This document shows, one piece after another, positions 22,611 through 34,014 of a stretch of DNA of 64,000 nucleotides. Each line of letters opens with the position of its first letter. The first letter of the stretch is position 1. Below the pieces are notes generated by a model. That model was not told the origin of the DNA. It searched no databases and saw only the letters and a list, made by a program, of their open reading frames with translations. The stretch is taken from contig JALQBC010000027.1 in NCBI GenBank assembly GCA_023375675.1, positions 248,001 to 312,000 of the forward strand, given 5' to 3'. The DNA is from Cytospora piceicola. Lineage: Eukaryota; Ascomycota; Sordariomycetes; Diaporthales; Cytosporaceae. The translations under genes and the position numbers were made by a program.

Positions 22611-24353
22611 TCCTGTAGTCAAAGAATCTGGAAGTGGAAAGAAGTGCTAGGTGCTGACGAAATCTTGACAGTATCGCCTCGGTGCCTCTCAGATCTTACT
22701 CGATACGTAGTCTGCGCAACCTGGAAACGTCGCAATCGCAAGGCGCGCGATCAGATTATATGTACGGACGTACAGCTGTCACCTGATCACACCGAAACGT
22801 ATACCCTTTTCGTTTTTTGTTCGGCAAACTGGCAGACTGGGGAATAACATTTGAAGGCCAGTGGAGTAGTGGAGCGGGCCGCTGGACCACTACCGATCGA
22901 CCTGCGGGACCGAATCCGTGCTCTTGGCGGGGATGTCGCCCGGGAGGTTCGGCGGTGAGATCGACTAGCCTACAAAGCCTAAAACCTTGTATCGACCGAA
23001 GCCATCGCCGACGACACAGAGCCAGACGACCACTGCATGCAACCAGGAGGCTACCCAAACCAGTGATAACCATGGTTGACTAGGGCAGACGGACGCGGTC
23101 TGCCTGTCTGTCTATCTGTGTACAACAGAGGCGACAGCAACGCCGGGCTGTTCGGCTCATCTGCTCTCACCAGAGGCCGACCGCGACTTCTAGAAAACCT
23201 CCACCTGTCAGGCTTGTCAGCCGAGACTCAGGCCATCTAGCGAGATTGTGAGCTGCAGATTGAAGTAGCTAGCAACAGGACACATGGCTAGTATCGGCTG
23301 GCCATGGCTACGGTTAATCTCTTGCTAAGGTTTTCGTCTTACATATGTATAATTTTTGTCTTCGGACCTTCGAGAATTTTAAACTATGCCTCCCCTTACA
23401 TACTTCCAACTCAATTTCGATTACGACCTTCACTTGATGGGTGACATCACCCGTCTAGGAAGGCATCCTGTCTTCATCAGTGGACATCCAGACGAAAACA
23501 CACCTTGCCAGGCCCTCAGCTCACATCATATGGCTACGTAATGTGCGTTGGTCCAGTTCCGGAATGCCTATTCCCATAGGGCTCGAAAGATGGTTTGAAG
23601 TATGTACATATGTACAACACCACATGCATCAATGTGTTATAGTATGTCAGCAGGGATATGTCCAACCTTGCATCTGGCAATATGCATGTGACCTACGCGC
23701 AAGCTACAGTCCTGAGGCGATGATGAGTATTTCAACCACACTTTACACTCAAGCTACCCATGGATATGACTTGCGTACTTTTGGACAGTGCGTAACCGAT
23801 GTAGGCAGTCCTCTTTTGCTCCTCTTCGAAACACAGTACTTAGTTGGGCGCACAAAAATGGGTGGTTCTAATACCTGGAGATCTCTATCGCCATGTATGA
23901 CAGGTCGAGGCCCATTGGGTAAGCTCTATGTGCTTGAGGGCAGGCTACATGTCAAGGTACAACATTGGAGACCTGATCAGAAGAAAGCTGAGATGACATC
24001 TTAAGACTTGAGCCAAACGGAATGATCCACTTTATGTCTTCCAGCATGTTATACTTAGGCAGTGTTTGAATTGACAAACGTTTCATCGCTGTCCAAGCAT
24101 GAGTACCTACATATGTACTTAGTATGTAGGCAGTTGTAGAGCTTAGGGAGGCGATTGGAAATCTAAGAGTAAGATGCTCCCTCTATCGCATAGGAAGGAC
24201 GTGCCTGCCACTCCAAACTTGACAGCCAGCATCTTCCAGTCCAGGTCTTTCTGTCATTTGGTTGCCTAGATTGTGACATCACTCGGGTCCCTTGCTGTCC
24301 CAGTTCATCTGCATTCACTTATTTGATTTTGGACAGCTGCGGCGCGCTTTTTA

Positions 24354-24566
24354 TCAGTCGCGTGTCTCATCACCACTTACACCACTTACACCAGTCGACG
24401 CGCCTCTTCCCATCTTCAGCACCTCCATCTTCCGAACCATCTCTTCCTGACGAATTCTAGCATTTCTATTCCAATCCTCACCAACAGTTGCAGGGTCGAA
24501 CACGGGCCCTAAACCCCTTCTCCCTCGCGACGTCACATTGACCATCGTCAACGCGTCAACGCCCAT
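24354..24566 (-). CDS. Small putative protein, head-to-head with REC8
   Basis: From ATG 24,566 an open frame of 70 codons contains GLGPVFDPATVGEDWNRNAR followed by IRQEEMVRKMEVLKMGRG, a charged helix with protein-like composition. Near the 3' end two GTAAGT donor-like sites occur in a row. Splicing from ACTGGT to the acceptor GCCGCAG would replace the last residues by LSKIK and a stop. Both endings are possible. The start is only 75 bp from the REC8 start on the other strand, so the two genes would share one promoter region. I do not recognise the family; no signal peptide or membrane segment is present. The call rests on composition and context only. Confidence 0.4.
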   Translation of the reverse strand: MGVDALTMVNVTSRGRRGLGPVFDPATVGEDWNRNARIRQEEMVRKMEVLKMGRGASTGVSGVSGDETRD

Positions 24567-24641
24567 TACCGTCACAACCTCCGTAGTTGAGCACTTTAGG
24601 CCGTCAGTAACGCGTTATGGACGCGCCTTACGGCCCCCGAG

Positions 24642-26930
24642 ATGTTCTACTCTCACGAGAGTAAGACGCTAGACCCTCATAGAAAGTCGGCATATTACTA
24701 ACGCGTTTCTTCAGTCCTCGCGAGCCCTCAGTATGGCGTCGTAACAGTCTGGTAAGCCCTCGACCACCCAAACAAGCCGTCTCCATCACAGCGATCATGA
24801 GACGCTGACAGAAGCATTTGCAACAGGCTGTTCGCCAACAACCGCAAGCTGAATCGGAAGGCCATCGAGCGGGTCAATGTTCCCCAAGCATGCACAACGA
24901 TCGAGAAGCCGCCTGGCGCTCCCATTGCCCTGCGCCTGCAGGGCAACCTCCTCTTCGGCGTGTCTGGCGTGTACTTGAAGCAGCACGCCTATCTCCTCGA
25001 CGATGCCGCGAAGATGTGGTCTGCCATGCGGACGTTTTACCGATCCATCCAGTTGTCGGCTTCCAACGAGATCGACAAGAACGCAGGAAAGGCCAAGTGA
25101 GTAACGGCAAAGAGTGACGAAGACCGGTGGCTGGCGTCACATACTGACCAGAAGAACAGGCGCAGTCAGCTCATGCTCGTGGACGACCCCAACTTCGTGC
25201 CGAACATTGACCTGCCTCCCCTCGACTTCGACGAGAACGGTGAACTGCGCCTCCCTGATTGGGATAATAGCCAGCGCACGAAGCTTTCCACCCAGTTTTC
25301 TCCTCTCGAAAGCAGTGGATCTGGTAGATCTCCTGCTGGTGCCCCTTTCATCAACCTCGATATCCGCCATTCTTCAAGCCAGGCAAGTCTCGACATAGCG
25401 TCACCTTTCGGCAAAGGTACGCAGAAACCAGACGACGGCGACATAACCATGGCGTTCGGAGACGAGGAAGTGTTACCTTTTGCGGACTTTGGCCTGACAA
25501 TCGACGCGGATGGAAACCTTGTCGAGCAGCCTGAGCCTGAGCTTCCTCCCTACCCTCAACACATGGTAGAGAAAGTTGGAAGTGGCCCGCACCTTCCTGA
25601 CGACGGAGGCCTTATCCTGCCCATTGACGAGGAACTCCAGATTCTGTTTGGTGACGAGGAGCAGTACTTGCCTGATGAGGCCCCAGCCCAGCCGATTGAT
25701 CAACAAGATGGTCATGGCTCCGTGCACCTGCCCTCCGAGGAGCTTCCCAGTTCAGAATCAGGCATCCAGGAGCCCCCTCCAAGGAAGAAACGCAACATCA
25801 AGCGCCTGCCACCCGACTCCGCCACCCACGTAGGTAGAGAGGAATTCAAGGGCTGGACTGAGAATTATATTGCCCGCGCTATGGAGGCTCGCAACGCTCC
25901 TCACCATTCCACCGCTGCTCAAGGCAGAAAGAATGCATACAGCCTTACTTTCGGCATGGGCCTCATGGGCGTCGGAGTTCTGAACAATATCCCCGGTCTG
26001 GACCATCCTCTTGCACAGATGTTTGCTGGCGACGAACTCAAGTCCGTTGTGATGGGCGACCCCGAAGAAGAGACCGAGGAGTCTCGGGCCCGCCGTCGAC
26101 GGTCAGCTTCCGATGCTTTCGGTGGAGAGGAGGACGACGAGGAGCGTCGCGTCCGCGCTCGCCTCGAAGAGAATCTTGGGAAAGAGCAACCGGTCGGTCG
26201 CAATAAGGAGCAGGACGCCCAAAACGTCGACGACCCCATGATTATGTTCGGCGATGACCTGCTCCCTGAGGTCGGCCGTGAGCAGCCCGGCTCAGCCATG
26301 TCCGACCACCGCCGCTCTTCCAACGCTCCCTGGAACCGTCCCTCTTCTGTCGTCCCATCTTCCGTTCGCAGCCAGAAGGGAATCGAGGGCGGCCGCCATG
26401 CTGTCGAGGGCAGCCCTCTCGTAGGCCGCGGTAGCATCCTCCCCGTGGACCCCAAGTTCAGCGATGGCAACATGCCGCTTTTCGGCTCCGACGGCTTCGG
26501 ACCCCTTCCCGGCGATGGCCAGGATCTCAGCCTCTCAAGCGCGTTGGGTGCCGACGCTGGTATGCCTGCGCAAGAGGCCAGCACAAGCCAGTTCGTGCGT
26601 GATGCCCTCGACCGCGAGGGCCGCAACTTCCTGGGTTTCGTGGAGCGTGTTGCCGCTGATCATGGCGAGGACGACGAGAACGAGGAGGATCGACGATGGG
26701 TGAGCTTTGACGGCCTGTTTGAGCCACGGGACAGGACGAATGCTGTGGTCGCGCAGGCTTTCTTGCATGTCCTGACGCTGGCGACCAAGGGCCAAATCAA
26801 GGTCACACAGGACGGGGCGAAGGAGCAGATCCCCTTTGGCGAGATTCGCGTTGGTGTGACAGGTCCCTTCGAGGAGCAGTTTGGGGATGCGCCAGAGCAG
26901 ATGGAGGGCGTTGAGGAGGCCGAGGCGTAG
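24642..26930 (+). CDS. REC8: Meiotic cohesin kleisin REC8
   Basis: Exons are 24,642-24,660, 24,715-24,751, 24,827-25,096 and 25,160-26,930, with a TACTAAC branch site in intron 1 and matching phases, giving 698 residues. The N-terminus MFYSHEILASPQYGVVTVW and the following LNRKAIERVNVPQACTTIE are the Rad21/Rec8 N-terminal domain that contacts the Smc3 head. VLVDDPNFVPNIDLPPLDF follows, as in fungal Rec8. The middle is long, acidic and disordered with SR/SXXR patches suited to separase and kinase control. The C-terminus (RTNAVVAQAFLHVLTLATKG, QIPFGEIRV) is the winged-helix domain that binds the Smc1 head. Rec8 holds sister chromatids together in meiosis and is protected at centromeres. The short first exons are typical of kleisin genes in fungi. 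Confidence 0.92.
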
Positions 26931-27477
26931 GTGGCCATCTTGGGCGAGGCCGGCGGCAACGACACGACAGCCCCCGCCAGCACACGGCGGGATGGCGACA
27001 ACCCAGTCCTTCTTCTGGACACTTGATTTCGACTTCGACGTACCCGCGGTGACCGAGACGGGAGCTGCGGATGATCCCCTTATTTACAATTAATCGGTTG
27101 GACCGGTATTTTCGACTTGTTTTTGGTACGGCTCGGGCTGGGTTCTGAATTTTGACGAGGATCATGGGCCACATCGTTTTGCGACCTCGGGGGTAAATCT
27201 CCTCCGCATTTGGTGATGGATATCATTTCTGAGGATGGCGTTTTCTTATTTTCCAGCACACAACTCATGGCATGCCTAGCATTTGCTCTTGCTCATCGAG
27301 GAAGCTTATCAGCACAAGTCTGATCTAATGACAGCAGAAGTCACAGGGGCGGGCGATGTAAAGTAAATAGAGAGGTCGAGTCCATAATCAAAATGAATCA
27401 AGATAGCTTCTCATTAAATTCATACACTCATAGCCATCATGAACTATAGAGGCAACTAAACTGAGGAGGCTTTTACG
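26931..27477. other. Intergenic between convergent genes
   Basis: About 550 bp holding the 3' regions of REC8 and the Rab escort gene. Nothing else was seen. Confidence 0.6.
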
Positions 27478-29273
27478 TTACTCGTAGTCATCGTCGTCAT
27501 AAACGCCTTCACGGTCCGCGAAGACCATATAGTCAGCCAGCGTCTCCTCTGGAACGTCGGGCCCTGAGACACTCTTCCAGGCCTCATACACGGGTTCGAG
27601 CGAGGCATCGTCAAAGGTCAAGGCTGCAGGTGGTGGTGCAAACCTGACTATCCGCTGGTCGACTGCCAAAGCAGTATCACTGCTGCATTGTTGCTCGTAG
27701 TACATTGAATATAGCACGTGTGGCTTGGGGGCGTCTTCAACGGCAACAGCATCAAGCAGTGAGGTCACGCTCGCTTCGAGGTGTGCCTTTGAATCGGCAG
27801 TAGCGATAGTGCTGAGGTAAAGGATGCCTGTACCATTGCGGTCAGTATGCGATATCATGAAAAGTGATGATGGTAAAATAAGGTTGGAATATGGTCGTTA
27901 TCAGAGTATAAGTTGACGTCACAGCCGTAGCTCAGGCAATGTAGATAAGTTTTTGTGTATTTTCATCATATGACCGGGAGTGTAACAAATCAAGTTCAAA
28001 AAGGGGTAGCAACTTACTTTGTCCTGAAGGGCACTCACCCGTCTCGCTCGAATGAACGATGGTGTGGATCGGGTATTTCGACTCGATCCCGCCATCTGTC
28101 TTCACAGAACCAAGCGGTAGTGCAACCACGGCCACACCTGGCCTCGGCGCTCCTTCCACTGTCGCTTCGAAAAGCGAAGGGAGTGGTGAGCCGATAACGG
28201 CAATCAGTCTGCTCACCTTGGTGGCAGGGCCAGCGGGAACCTCTTTGGAACCCCTGGCTAGTGACTTGGTCTTGACGACAGTGCCGTCCGTCAGCTCCAC
28301 CTCCACCACCTCTGCAGAGCCATCGCCCTTGACCTCCTTGATGCCGGTCCCGAGCATGTAGATCCCGCCCCCGACGGCACCAGCTCGACATGCGACCTGC
28401 GCGATCTCAGAGCCCCCGCCCCACTTGGGGTACACGGCAGCGAAGCCGGGACCGAACATCCCCATCGACGTCAAATGCCGATGTATGTTGGCTAGGCCAT
28501 CCTTTGTGCTGACCTGCCCATCGAGAGATAGTGTCAACGTTGTGATGTAGGTCCGGAGGTCCGCGTCGAGACCCATCTTCTCCGCCAGGAACTCAGCCAG
28601 CGGTTTGTCCGCATACTCTTGCCATTGTGACCGAGATGCTTCCTCTTGGTACGAAAGGACAAGCTTCAAAAATTTCATGAGCTGTCGCTTCGCCCGAGCT
28701 GGGAGGTCTGTGGAGGAGAAGACGTCCTCGCGGGTAGAAGGAATACGCGCGAGCGTTGGCTTCGAGGATGCGCCTGAGGATGGCTTGTATATGAAGAAAG
28801 AGCCGACGGCCAAGAACTCCAACTGCCGGAAGGCGCGGGAAGAGACGAGCTGAGAGAGGAGTTTGGAACCAGCATGGATGATCTGCGGGGAGAGGGAGAG
28901 GGCGTAGGCGCGCGGGAAGGACAGCTTGATGTCCGAATCGGCACCGTCTTCTGGCTTGCTTATCACGGCGGAGCTGAAGATTGAAGAGGCGGGTGCTTTG
29001 GCAATCTCTGAGGCCCAAGCATCGGCTTCTTGCAGGCTGAAAGCGGCCTCTGCACCACCGTAGTATTCATTGGGGTCAAGGTGAAGGATCTTCTTGTCGG
29101 ATCGGGAGAGAGCTCTTCAAGGAGAGGAAGGACTGGGTTAGTTAGATGGGCTTCCGGTAGGGTTTTCGCAGAACCTGGGAAGGGAAGTGAAGCACTGACA
29201 ATGCTAGGAGTGATTGCTGCATGCCCGTGCCACAGATGACCACGTCCCAGGTTGTTTCGCTCAACGACTCCAT
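27478..29273 (-). CDS. MRS6: Rab escort protein (Rab geranylgeranyltransferase component A)
   Basis: There are three exons, 29,273-29,200, 29,114-28,018 and 27,827-27,478, giving 506 residues. Intron 1 uses donor GTCAGT and intron 2 (190 nt) uses GTAAGT; phases fit. The N-terminus WDVVICGTGMQQSLLALALS is the GDI/REP dinucleotide-fold motif, and ILHLDPNEYYGGAEAAFSL follows as in REP and RabGDI. VGSFFIYKP, IPSTREDVFSSTDL, YITTLTLSLD and NIHRHLTSMGMFGPGFAAVY are REP/GDI core motifs, with a further GGGSEIAQVACRAGAV. The acidic tail (VYDDDDYE) is REP-like. REP presents newly made Rab GTPases to geranylgeranyltransferase II and delivers them to membranes, an essential step in vesicle traffic. The extra length after the first motif argues for REP over RabGDI. 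Confidence 0.9.
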
Positions 29274-29805
29274 AATGGATGGATATGGCTGCACTGCTCT
29301 TCCTCGAGGGTTGAGTTGTGGTGAGGATTAGAAGGAAAAGAGACAAAACTCGAGGTTGAAAAAAGAGCTGCCGTTGGAGCTTTAGCGGGGAGCTCACAAT
29401 TGACCCACCAGAGTCCGTTCGGAGCGCCTGATTTTCCGCGGCAGGTGGCCCCACCGTAGAGCCGTCACTCGCCTGCTGTCAAAACTCTTCGGCGATGGCA
29501 GCTGTTTCGTTCGGATTTTCTCTTCTTCAACCATCCGCCCGACCAGGTACAGTTGTCTACGTTACCATCCACAGTCAACTTCTCTACCGAGGTTCCTTTC
29601 ATTAGGCAGCTTCATGTTGGGCGGTAGATTGAAATTCCTCTTGTATCTACTGCTCTTGATTCACAACCTGACAGAGCGGTTCGAAATGTGCGAAACATCC
29701 CAAACAAAACCTCACGAGGGTTGAATATTCTTATACACTTGAACCAGGGCGCAAATTATCAGCCCCTGAACGTTGTAAATTACCTTTGTTAGAGTTTCCA
29801 TTTCG
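29274..29805. other. Divergent intergenic region
   Basis: About 530 bp between the divergently transcribed Rab escort and hydrolase genes, so it must hold both promoters. No specific site was recognised. Confidence 0.6.
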
Positions 29806-31119
29806 ATGGTGCTGGGCCTTAAGTCTGGTCCTGTTTCGCGAGTGCTTGTGAAGCCGTCGCACGTGCACGCCGAATCCTTATCATCTCCGAGAATGGAGCG
29901 CTTTACTTCTGGCCCTCTTCTACCCAGCACTATCATGATATGTTGTTTGTCCGCAGCTGTCATTCTGCCGCGCCTAGTCAAGTCGTTCTCGACAGGATCA
30001 CCAAGGGTGACTCCATCACCTAGAGACACGCTCTCCCAGTCGGAGAATTCATCAATGCCGTATCCTCCCGACGTTTTGCCGGGCAGCCGGGACGTTCCCA
30101 CTCCCTATGGTACTATCAAAGTCTTTGAGCTCGGCCCGGCATCCGGCGAGAGAGTCTTGCTCCTCGCTGGGTTGTCGACACCCTGCCTAGCCCTCTCCAA
30201 CCTCGCTGAGGCTCTCGCCCAGAAGGGTTACCGGGTCATACTGTTCGACTACTTTGGTCGTGGCTGGTCTGATACACCAAGCCCTGACGAGGTGGATTAT
30301 GGCGAGAGGTTGTATGCGAGCCAGATCGTGCTGGCCGTGGTGAGCTCTGAAGTCAGTTGGATGGGTAACGCTGATCGCGGGGACAATGGTGGTTTCCATG
30401 TCATTGGGTACTCCTTCGGTGGGGGACTGGCTGTCAATTTTGCAAGCCGGTTTCCACACCTGGTACGGTCTGTAACGGCTGTCGCCCCAGGCGGGCTTTT
30501 AAGTCGCAGCAGTAATAGCTGGCGGACCCGGTTGCTGTACTCGAGGGGTATTTTCCCTGAGAATTTGTTGCGACATCTCGTCAGACGGAGGTATGAGCCT
30601 GTATATACAACGGCTAAGGAGAGTCTTGGTGACGATGCCTCCGTAGGACAGGTGAAGCTAGGTGAGATGAGCAAGAGGATCACGGGAGATCCATTCGACG
30701 ACACCGTTATATCGGCCCGTCGACCGGACGTGACGGTGGCATCAGTGATGTCGTGGCAGCTTCGCCATCATGAGGGCTTCGTACCGGCTGTGATGAGCAC
30801 TATGCGTTATGGGCCCATCTATGAGCAGTATGAGGATTGGAGAAAGTTGGGCTTACTTCTGATGGAAAGGCGGCAGAACCCTACTCTACCCGGGTTGCTT
30901 GGAGGGAGGATGTTGCTGGTCCTGGGTTCTTCGGACTCAATCGTGAAGGCAGAGCGGATTCTCCCCGAGCTGAAGGATACTCTGGGGAGTGATGCATTTG
31001 AGGTCGAGGTGTTGAATGCTGGCCATGAGGTTGTCATTGCCAAAGGAGCTGAGGTGGCCGATGTTGCCAGTGACTTCTGGAAAAGGTGTTTGCAGGACAA
31101 ACCGCTTGCGGGGTTATAG
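29806..31119 (+). CDS. Alpha/beta-hydrolase fold protein
   Basis: This single exon encodes 437 residues. An N-terminal region of about 100 residues includes a hydrophobic stretch (IMICCLSAAVILPRLV) that could be a membrane anchor. The hydrolase core then starts with GERVLLLAGLSTPCLALSNL, continues with YRVILFDYFGRGWSDTPSP, and has the nucleophile elbow HVIGYSFGGGLAV (Ser of GYSFG). The acid is probably in VLGSSDSIVKAE and the His in LNAGHEVV, so the Ser-Asp-His triad is complete. Substrate is unknown; such proteins include esterases, lipases and peptidases. An earlier or later start is possible because the first 90 residues are low in recognisable structure; Met residues at positions 30 and 44 are alternatives. 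Confidence 0.8.
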   Translation: MVLGLKSGPVSRVLVKPSHVHAESLSSPRMERFTSGPLLPSTIMICCLSAAVILPRLVKSFSTGSPRVTPSPRDTLSQSENSSMPYPPDVLPGSRDVPTPYGTIKVFELGPASGERVLLLAGLSTPCLALSNLAEALAQKGYRVILFDYFGRGWSDTPSPDEVDYGERLYASQIVLAVVSSEVSWMGNADRGDNGGFHVIGYSFGGGLAVNFASRFPHLVRSVTAVAPGGLLSRSSNSWRTRLLYSRGIFPENLLRHLVRRRYEPVYTTAKESLGDDASVGQVKLGEMSKRITGDPFDDTVISARRPDVTVASVMSWQLRHHEGFVPAVMSTMRYGPIYEQYEDWRKLGLLLMERRQNPTLPGLLGGRMLLVLGSSDSIVKAERILPELKDTLGSDAFEVEVLNAGHEVVIAKGAEVADVASDFWKRCLQDKPLAGL

Positions 31120-31154
31120 GCCAGCTTCAACACCACCCGACACCCAAAAGTGAT

Positions 31155-31281
31155 GGGGAGGTAGCTCAGTTGGTTAGAGCGACGTGCTCTAGGTGACCCC
31201 GTGCTTGCGAGCTGAAAGGGCGGACAAGGCGTGTGTGATCCTGGAGCCGGCGGTCCCATTGTTCGAATCATGGTCTCCCTA
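31155..31281 (+). tRNA. tRNA-like gene with probable intron, anticodon unresolved
   Basis: The 5' half, GGGGAGGTAGCTCAGTTGG and TTAGAGC, has the A-box and a perfect D-arm (GCTC/GAGC). The 3' half has the B-box GTTCGAATC and an acceptor strand TCTCCCT that pairs with GGGGAGG (with two G-T pairs). Between them is an insert of about 50 nt, so it would need an intron. A 7-nt anticodon loop read directly gives CTA, but the proposed stem ACGTG lacks a good 3' partner. Instead an 8-bp helix GCTCTAGG/CCTGGAGC closes the insert. The T-arm contains an extra T (CCATTG against CATGG). It may be a decayed tRNA. Confidence 0.45.
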
Positions 31282-31952
31282 ATAACATTTATTTTTTCTT
31301 TTTTCTTTTTTGCTTCCTCTCGACGTCTCTCGGTGAAACTATCTTAGTCTTGCGTGATACCTTTATTCAGCAGCCTGATGCTTTGCCCTGGACCACATGG
31401 TACCTTAACCCAATACTACTCAGGTGTGGTTGACTGCTACATAGACGTCTTGCAGGCTCAAGGTTATAGAAAGGACTCCGTGCATCAATTATTGAGGGTA
31501 TCACAGGTCATTTCAACTTGAGACTTGTTGTTGATAGGGCGCATAATGATCTTTGACTAGCAGGGTGTTTTGAAATGAGTAAAGTCATGCTCTATTGGAA
31601 TTAGAGATAGTGGCATCCCCACTCCTCACCAATTGGTTGGATCTCGAGTGATGAGAACAGCCTTGATTCATGAGCACATGTTTTAGAAGTCGTACCCAAG
31701 GGTGTGGGCTTCAGGAATGAGTTGTGGTGGGCACAGTAATCTTGCAGGCAAGCAGAAGAAGCGAAGGGGAACTTCCGCAAATCACGTTTCGTGTTGAATC
31801 TGTCGCCGGACACGTAGTAAAAGGAGGTTTATGTACAGAACAGCGAAGTATCCTGCATTTGGGTATCATTATCTGTAGGTAGTCCCACAGAGCATCTTTG
31901 CTCAAAAAATCTTTTACTTCATCCTCAAAGCTGTGCTGTCTCCAGCACCCCT
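31282..31952. other. Intergenic, with poly-T after the tRNA-like gene
   Basis: A TTTATTTTTTCTTTTTTCTTTTTT tract starts about 7 bp after the tRNA-like 3' end and could act as an RNA polymerase III terminator. The remaining 650 bp show no gene. Confidence 0.5.
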
Positions 31953-33017
31953 TCAAGGCAGTGCCTTCTGAAATTCTGCCCATCTGCGCTCTGCCATCTG
32001 GGTCATCTCCCGGATCTGCTTGGGCCCCAGGACCCTGCCGCCAGCCTTCGATATGCCCCGTATCCTCGCCTCGCCCTCACTCTTGTCCACCACGACCGTG
32101 ATGCTCTCCTCGCACAAACTCTCCTCCAGCCGGTCCGGATCCACCAGGGCCCATGACTTGCCCTGACCGGCAGTTTCCGTCTCCTTCTCGTTCAGCACGG
32201 CTGCCGTGCACGCGATTGGCAGCCCATTGACGGTCAATGGTGTAGTCTCGGACCGTGAGCACAGCACCATTTCCCTGTCCGCATCCCACCAAGCTTTCGG
32301 CAGCTTGGTGTCCCTCAGCGCAGCAAGGATGGCCACCCATGCCGCGTCAAAGGGGTTGCCGTCAAACGATATGAACAAGACGTCGATGTAAAGCGTCCAG
32401 TATGCCTTGATCTCGGGCTTCAGCACGTCCTCCGCCGCGCCGCCGCCCTCCATCTGCTCGTCTCCCTCGTCGGCGCCCAGCTTCGGGGGCGTGTGCCATA
32501 TCCTCAGGTCCTCCGCGGCCAGCAGCCCTGAGCTGTGCAGCAGCGAGTACACCCTCGTGCTGAGGGTCTGCGCGAGCGTCGTGGGCGGCACGCCGGGCAG
32601 GAACTGCGGCGCGCAGCCCGTGGCGAGCTCGATGTTGGGCACCAGCAGGTCGTAGTCCCTCAGCTCCCTCGCGCCGCCCTCCCTCTCCTCCCTCGCCCTC
32701 TCCTCCCCCCCCAGGGCCTCCAGCTCCTCCGCCGCCCGGGGCTCCCGCCACTGCGGGATGCCCGACGCCGGCAGGATCTCGCCGCGCACGCCGCAGATGA
32801 CGCTCGTGTCGCCCACGCGCACCATGGCGCTGCCGTGGGCGTGGGACAGGGACGACGCGTTGATGTTTACGGGCCGGGCCTGGTGGGGCGCGCGGCCGTT
32901 GGTTCGGGTCGGCTTTGCGGCGGGGGCATTGCTCGGTGGTTGGAGGTTTGCGAGGAGGAAGGGGTGGGGGGAGATCTTGGAGAAGGTTTGGGGCGTGAAG
33001 GTCGTTGATGATGCCAT
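31953..33017 (-). CDS. RRP43: Exosome core subunit RRP43 (RNase PH fold)
   Basis: This intronless gene encodes 354 residues. The RNase PH-type N-terminal domain includes FLLANLQPPSNAPAAKPTRT, GSAMVRVGDTSVICGVRGEI and LLVPNIELATGCAPQFLPG. The second half has YIDVLFISFDGNPFDAAWVA, AALRDTKLPKAWWD, LVDPDRLEESLCEESITVVV and a C-terminal helix after ISKAGGRVLGPKQIREMTQM. The order and spacing fit eukaryotic RRP43, one of six PH-like subunits of the RNA exosome ring that guides RNA to Rrp44/Rrp6 in nucleus and cytoplasm. Ring subunits of this type lack phosphorolytic activity. An acidic/Arg-rich insertion around residues 95-118 is longer than usual and GC-rich. RRP42 or RRP45 are less likely. Confidence 0.85.
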   Translation of the reverse strand: MASSTTFTPQTFSKISPHPFLLANLQPPSNAPAAKPTRTNGRAPHQARPVNINASSLSHAHGSAMVRVGDTSVICGVRGEILPASGIPQWREPRAAEELEALGGEERAREEREGGARELRDYDLLVPNIELATGCAPQFLPGVPPTTLAQTLSTRVYSLLHSSGLLAAEDLRIWHTPPKLGADEGDEQMEGGGAAEDVLKPEIKAYWTLYIDVLFISFDGNPFDAAWVAILAALRDTKLPKAWWDADREMVLCSRSETTPLTVNGLPIACTAAVLNEKETETAGQGKSWALVDPDRLEESLCEESITVVVDKSEGEARIRGISKAGGRVLGPKQIREMTQMAERRWAEFQKALP

Positions 33018-34014
33018 TGTGAGAGGTGGATTGGGGCGTTCTATGGCCCGGAATCTTGGGTTGGACTTCTTTCTCGGGTTTGTCTGTATGGGGTTTGCAG
33101 GTCGTTTCGTGGAACCCTGACGAGGCGAGGCTTGGCTTGGCTGTGCGGCGAGCTTGAGGTTGAAGCTGGACAGACGGAAATTTCGTCCTCAGCCTTGGCG
33201 GGGCGGCTTTCCAGGTGGCCCAATCACGATTTAGCGGGTATGCAGGGGCATGAAGCTCCAGCTACAGTTCCCCGCGGCGGCTGCCCCCTGGAGCTTTGGC
33301 TTACAGGCCCCCCTGGTGCCCCTCCATCTTAGTGACCTCTTGGTGACGTATTCAACGGCCTGGACAGAAGAGCCTCATATGCTACTACTAGTCTTTGTGC
33401 AGATCCCAAATCTATGTCTTCAAGTGAAAGGTTCGGATTTGAGGAGGCGTTTCATTGACGACGGAGGAATCTTGGTGTGCTTTTGTCCTTCCTAACGGTA
33501 CCTGAATAGTTCTAGCTCTTGTAGTTAAGTATACAGTAGTAGACACCTACGTGGTTGTCGGTGGTGATCATATATGTTCTGCTGTAATGGCCGATATTGA
33601 AGCTCTCTGTTCGGCCGAGCAAAAGTTCAGTTTCTGCCCAAGGTCGCCAAGGTTGCCAGGATCTCCTCGACGGCGACGGCCACCCTATAATGACGTAAAT
33701 CCCCATCCAGTCGAGATTTCAGTTCCTGCAGCTCCCAACCTTTTTAGCAATGGCCCTGAAGGGAATGATCTTCGATGACGGAGGGCAAAGCAAAGCTGTT
33801 TGCCAGATGGAGCAATGACGTATGGTTTGAAATGGGATGCTGAAAAGGTATATCAATGAGCAAACTGCAACTATTCTGAATGTTCGCTTCTACAATTCAT
33901 CTCAACTCATCTACACTACTCCAAGCTCAATCAATACTTTCATAAACAGAAAGTAACATTCACAAACCACCTACCTCACACCTCACAACTCCCAAAACCA
34001 CCACATCAATCAAC
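33018..34014. other. Divergent intergenic region
   Basis: About 1 kb between RRP43 and the small hydrophilic protein gene. The last 100 bp before 34,015 are CA/CT-rich (ACCACATCAATCAAC), typical of a fungal 5' UTR. No gene was seen. Confidence 0.6.

Larger units (their letters stand above)
21637..24353. other. Long intergenic region
   Basis: About 2.7 kb. The part next to the SUR7-like gene should be its promoter and 5' UTR; a TGACGTCA site is at 22,341-22,348 and a 3.5-copy TACAGACG repeat at 22,583-22,610. A GTG-initiated frame of 174 codons at 23,480-24,004 on the plus strand has no recognisable domain and unusual composition, and I do not accept it as a gene. Nothing else was seen. Confidence 0.5.

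Noticed and set aside
23480..24004. 174-codon plus-strand frame
   Set aside because: It begins at GTG, has no domain or protein-like pattern, and no splice-supported extension; probably chance.
27913..27920. TGACGTCA site
   Set aside because: It lies inside the second intron of the Rab escort gene and not in a promoter; likely chance.
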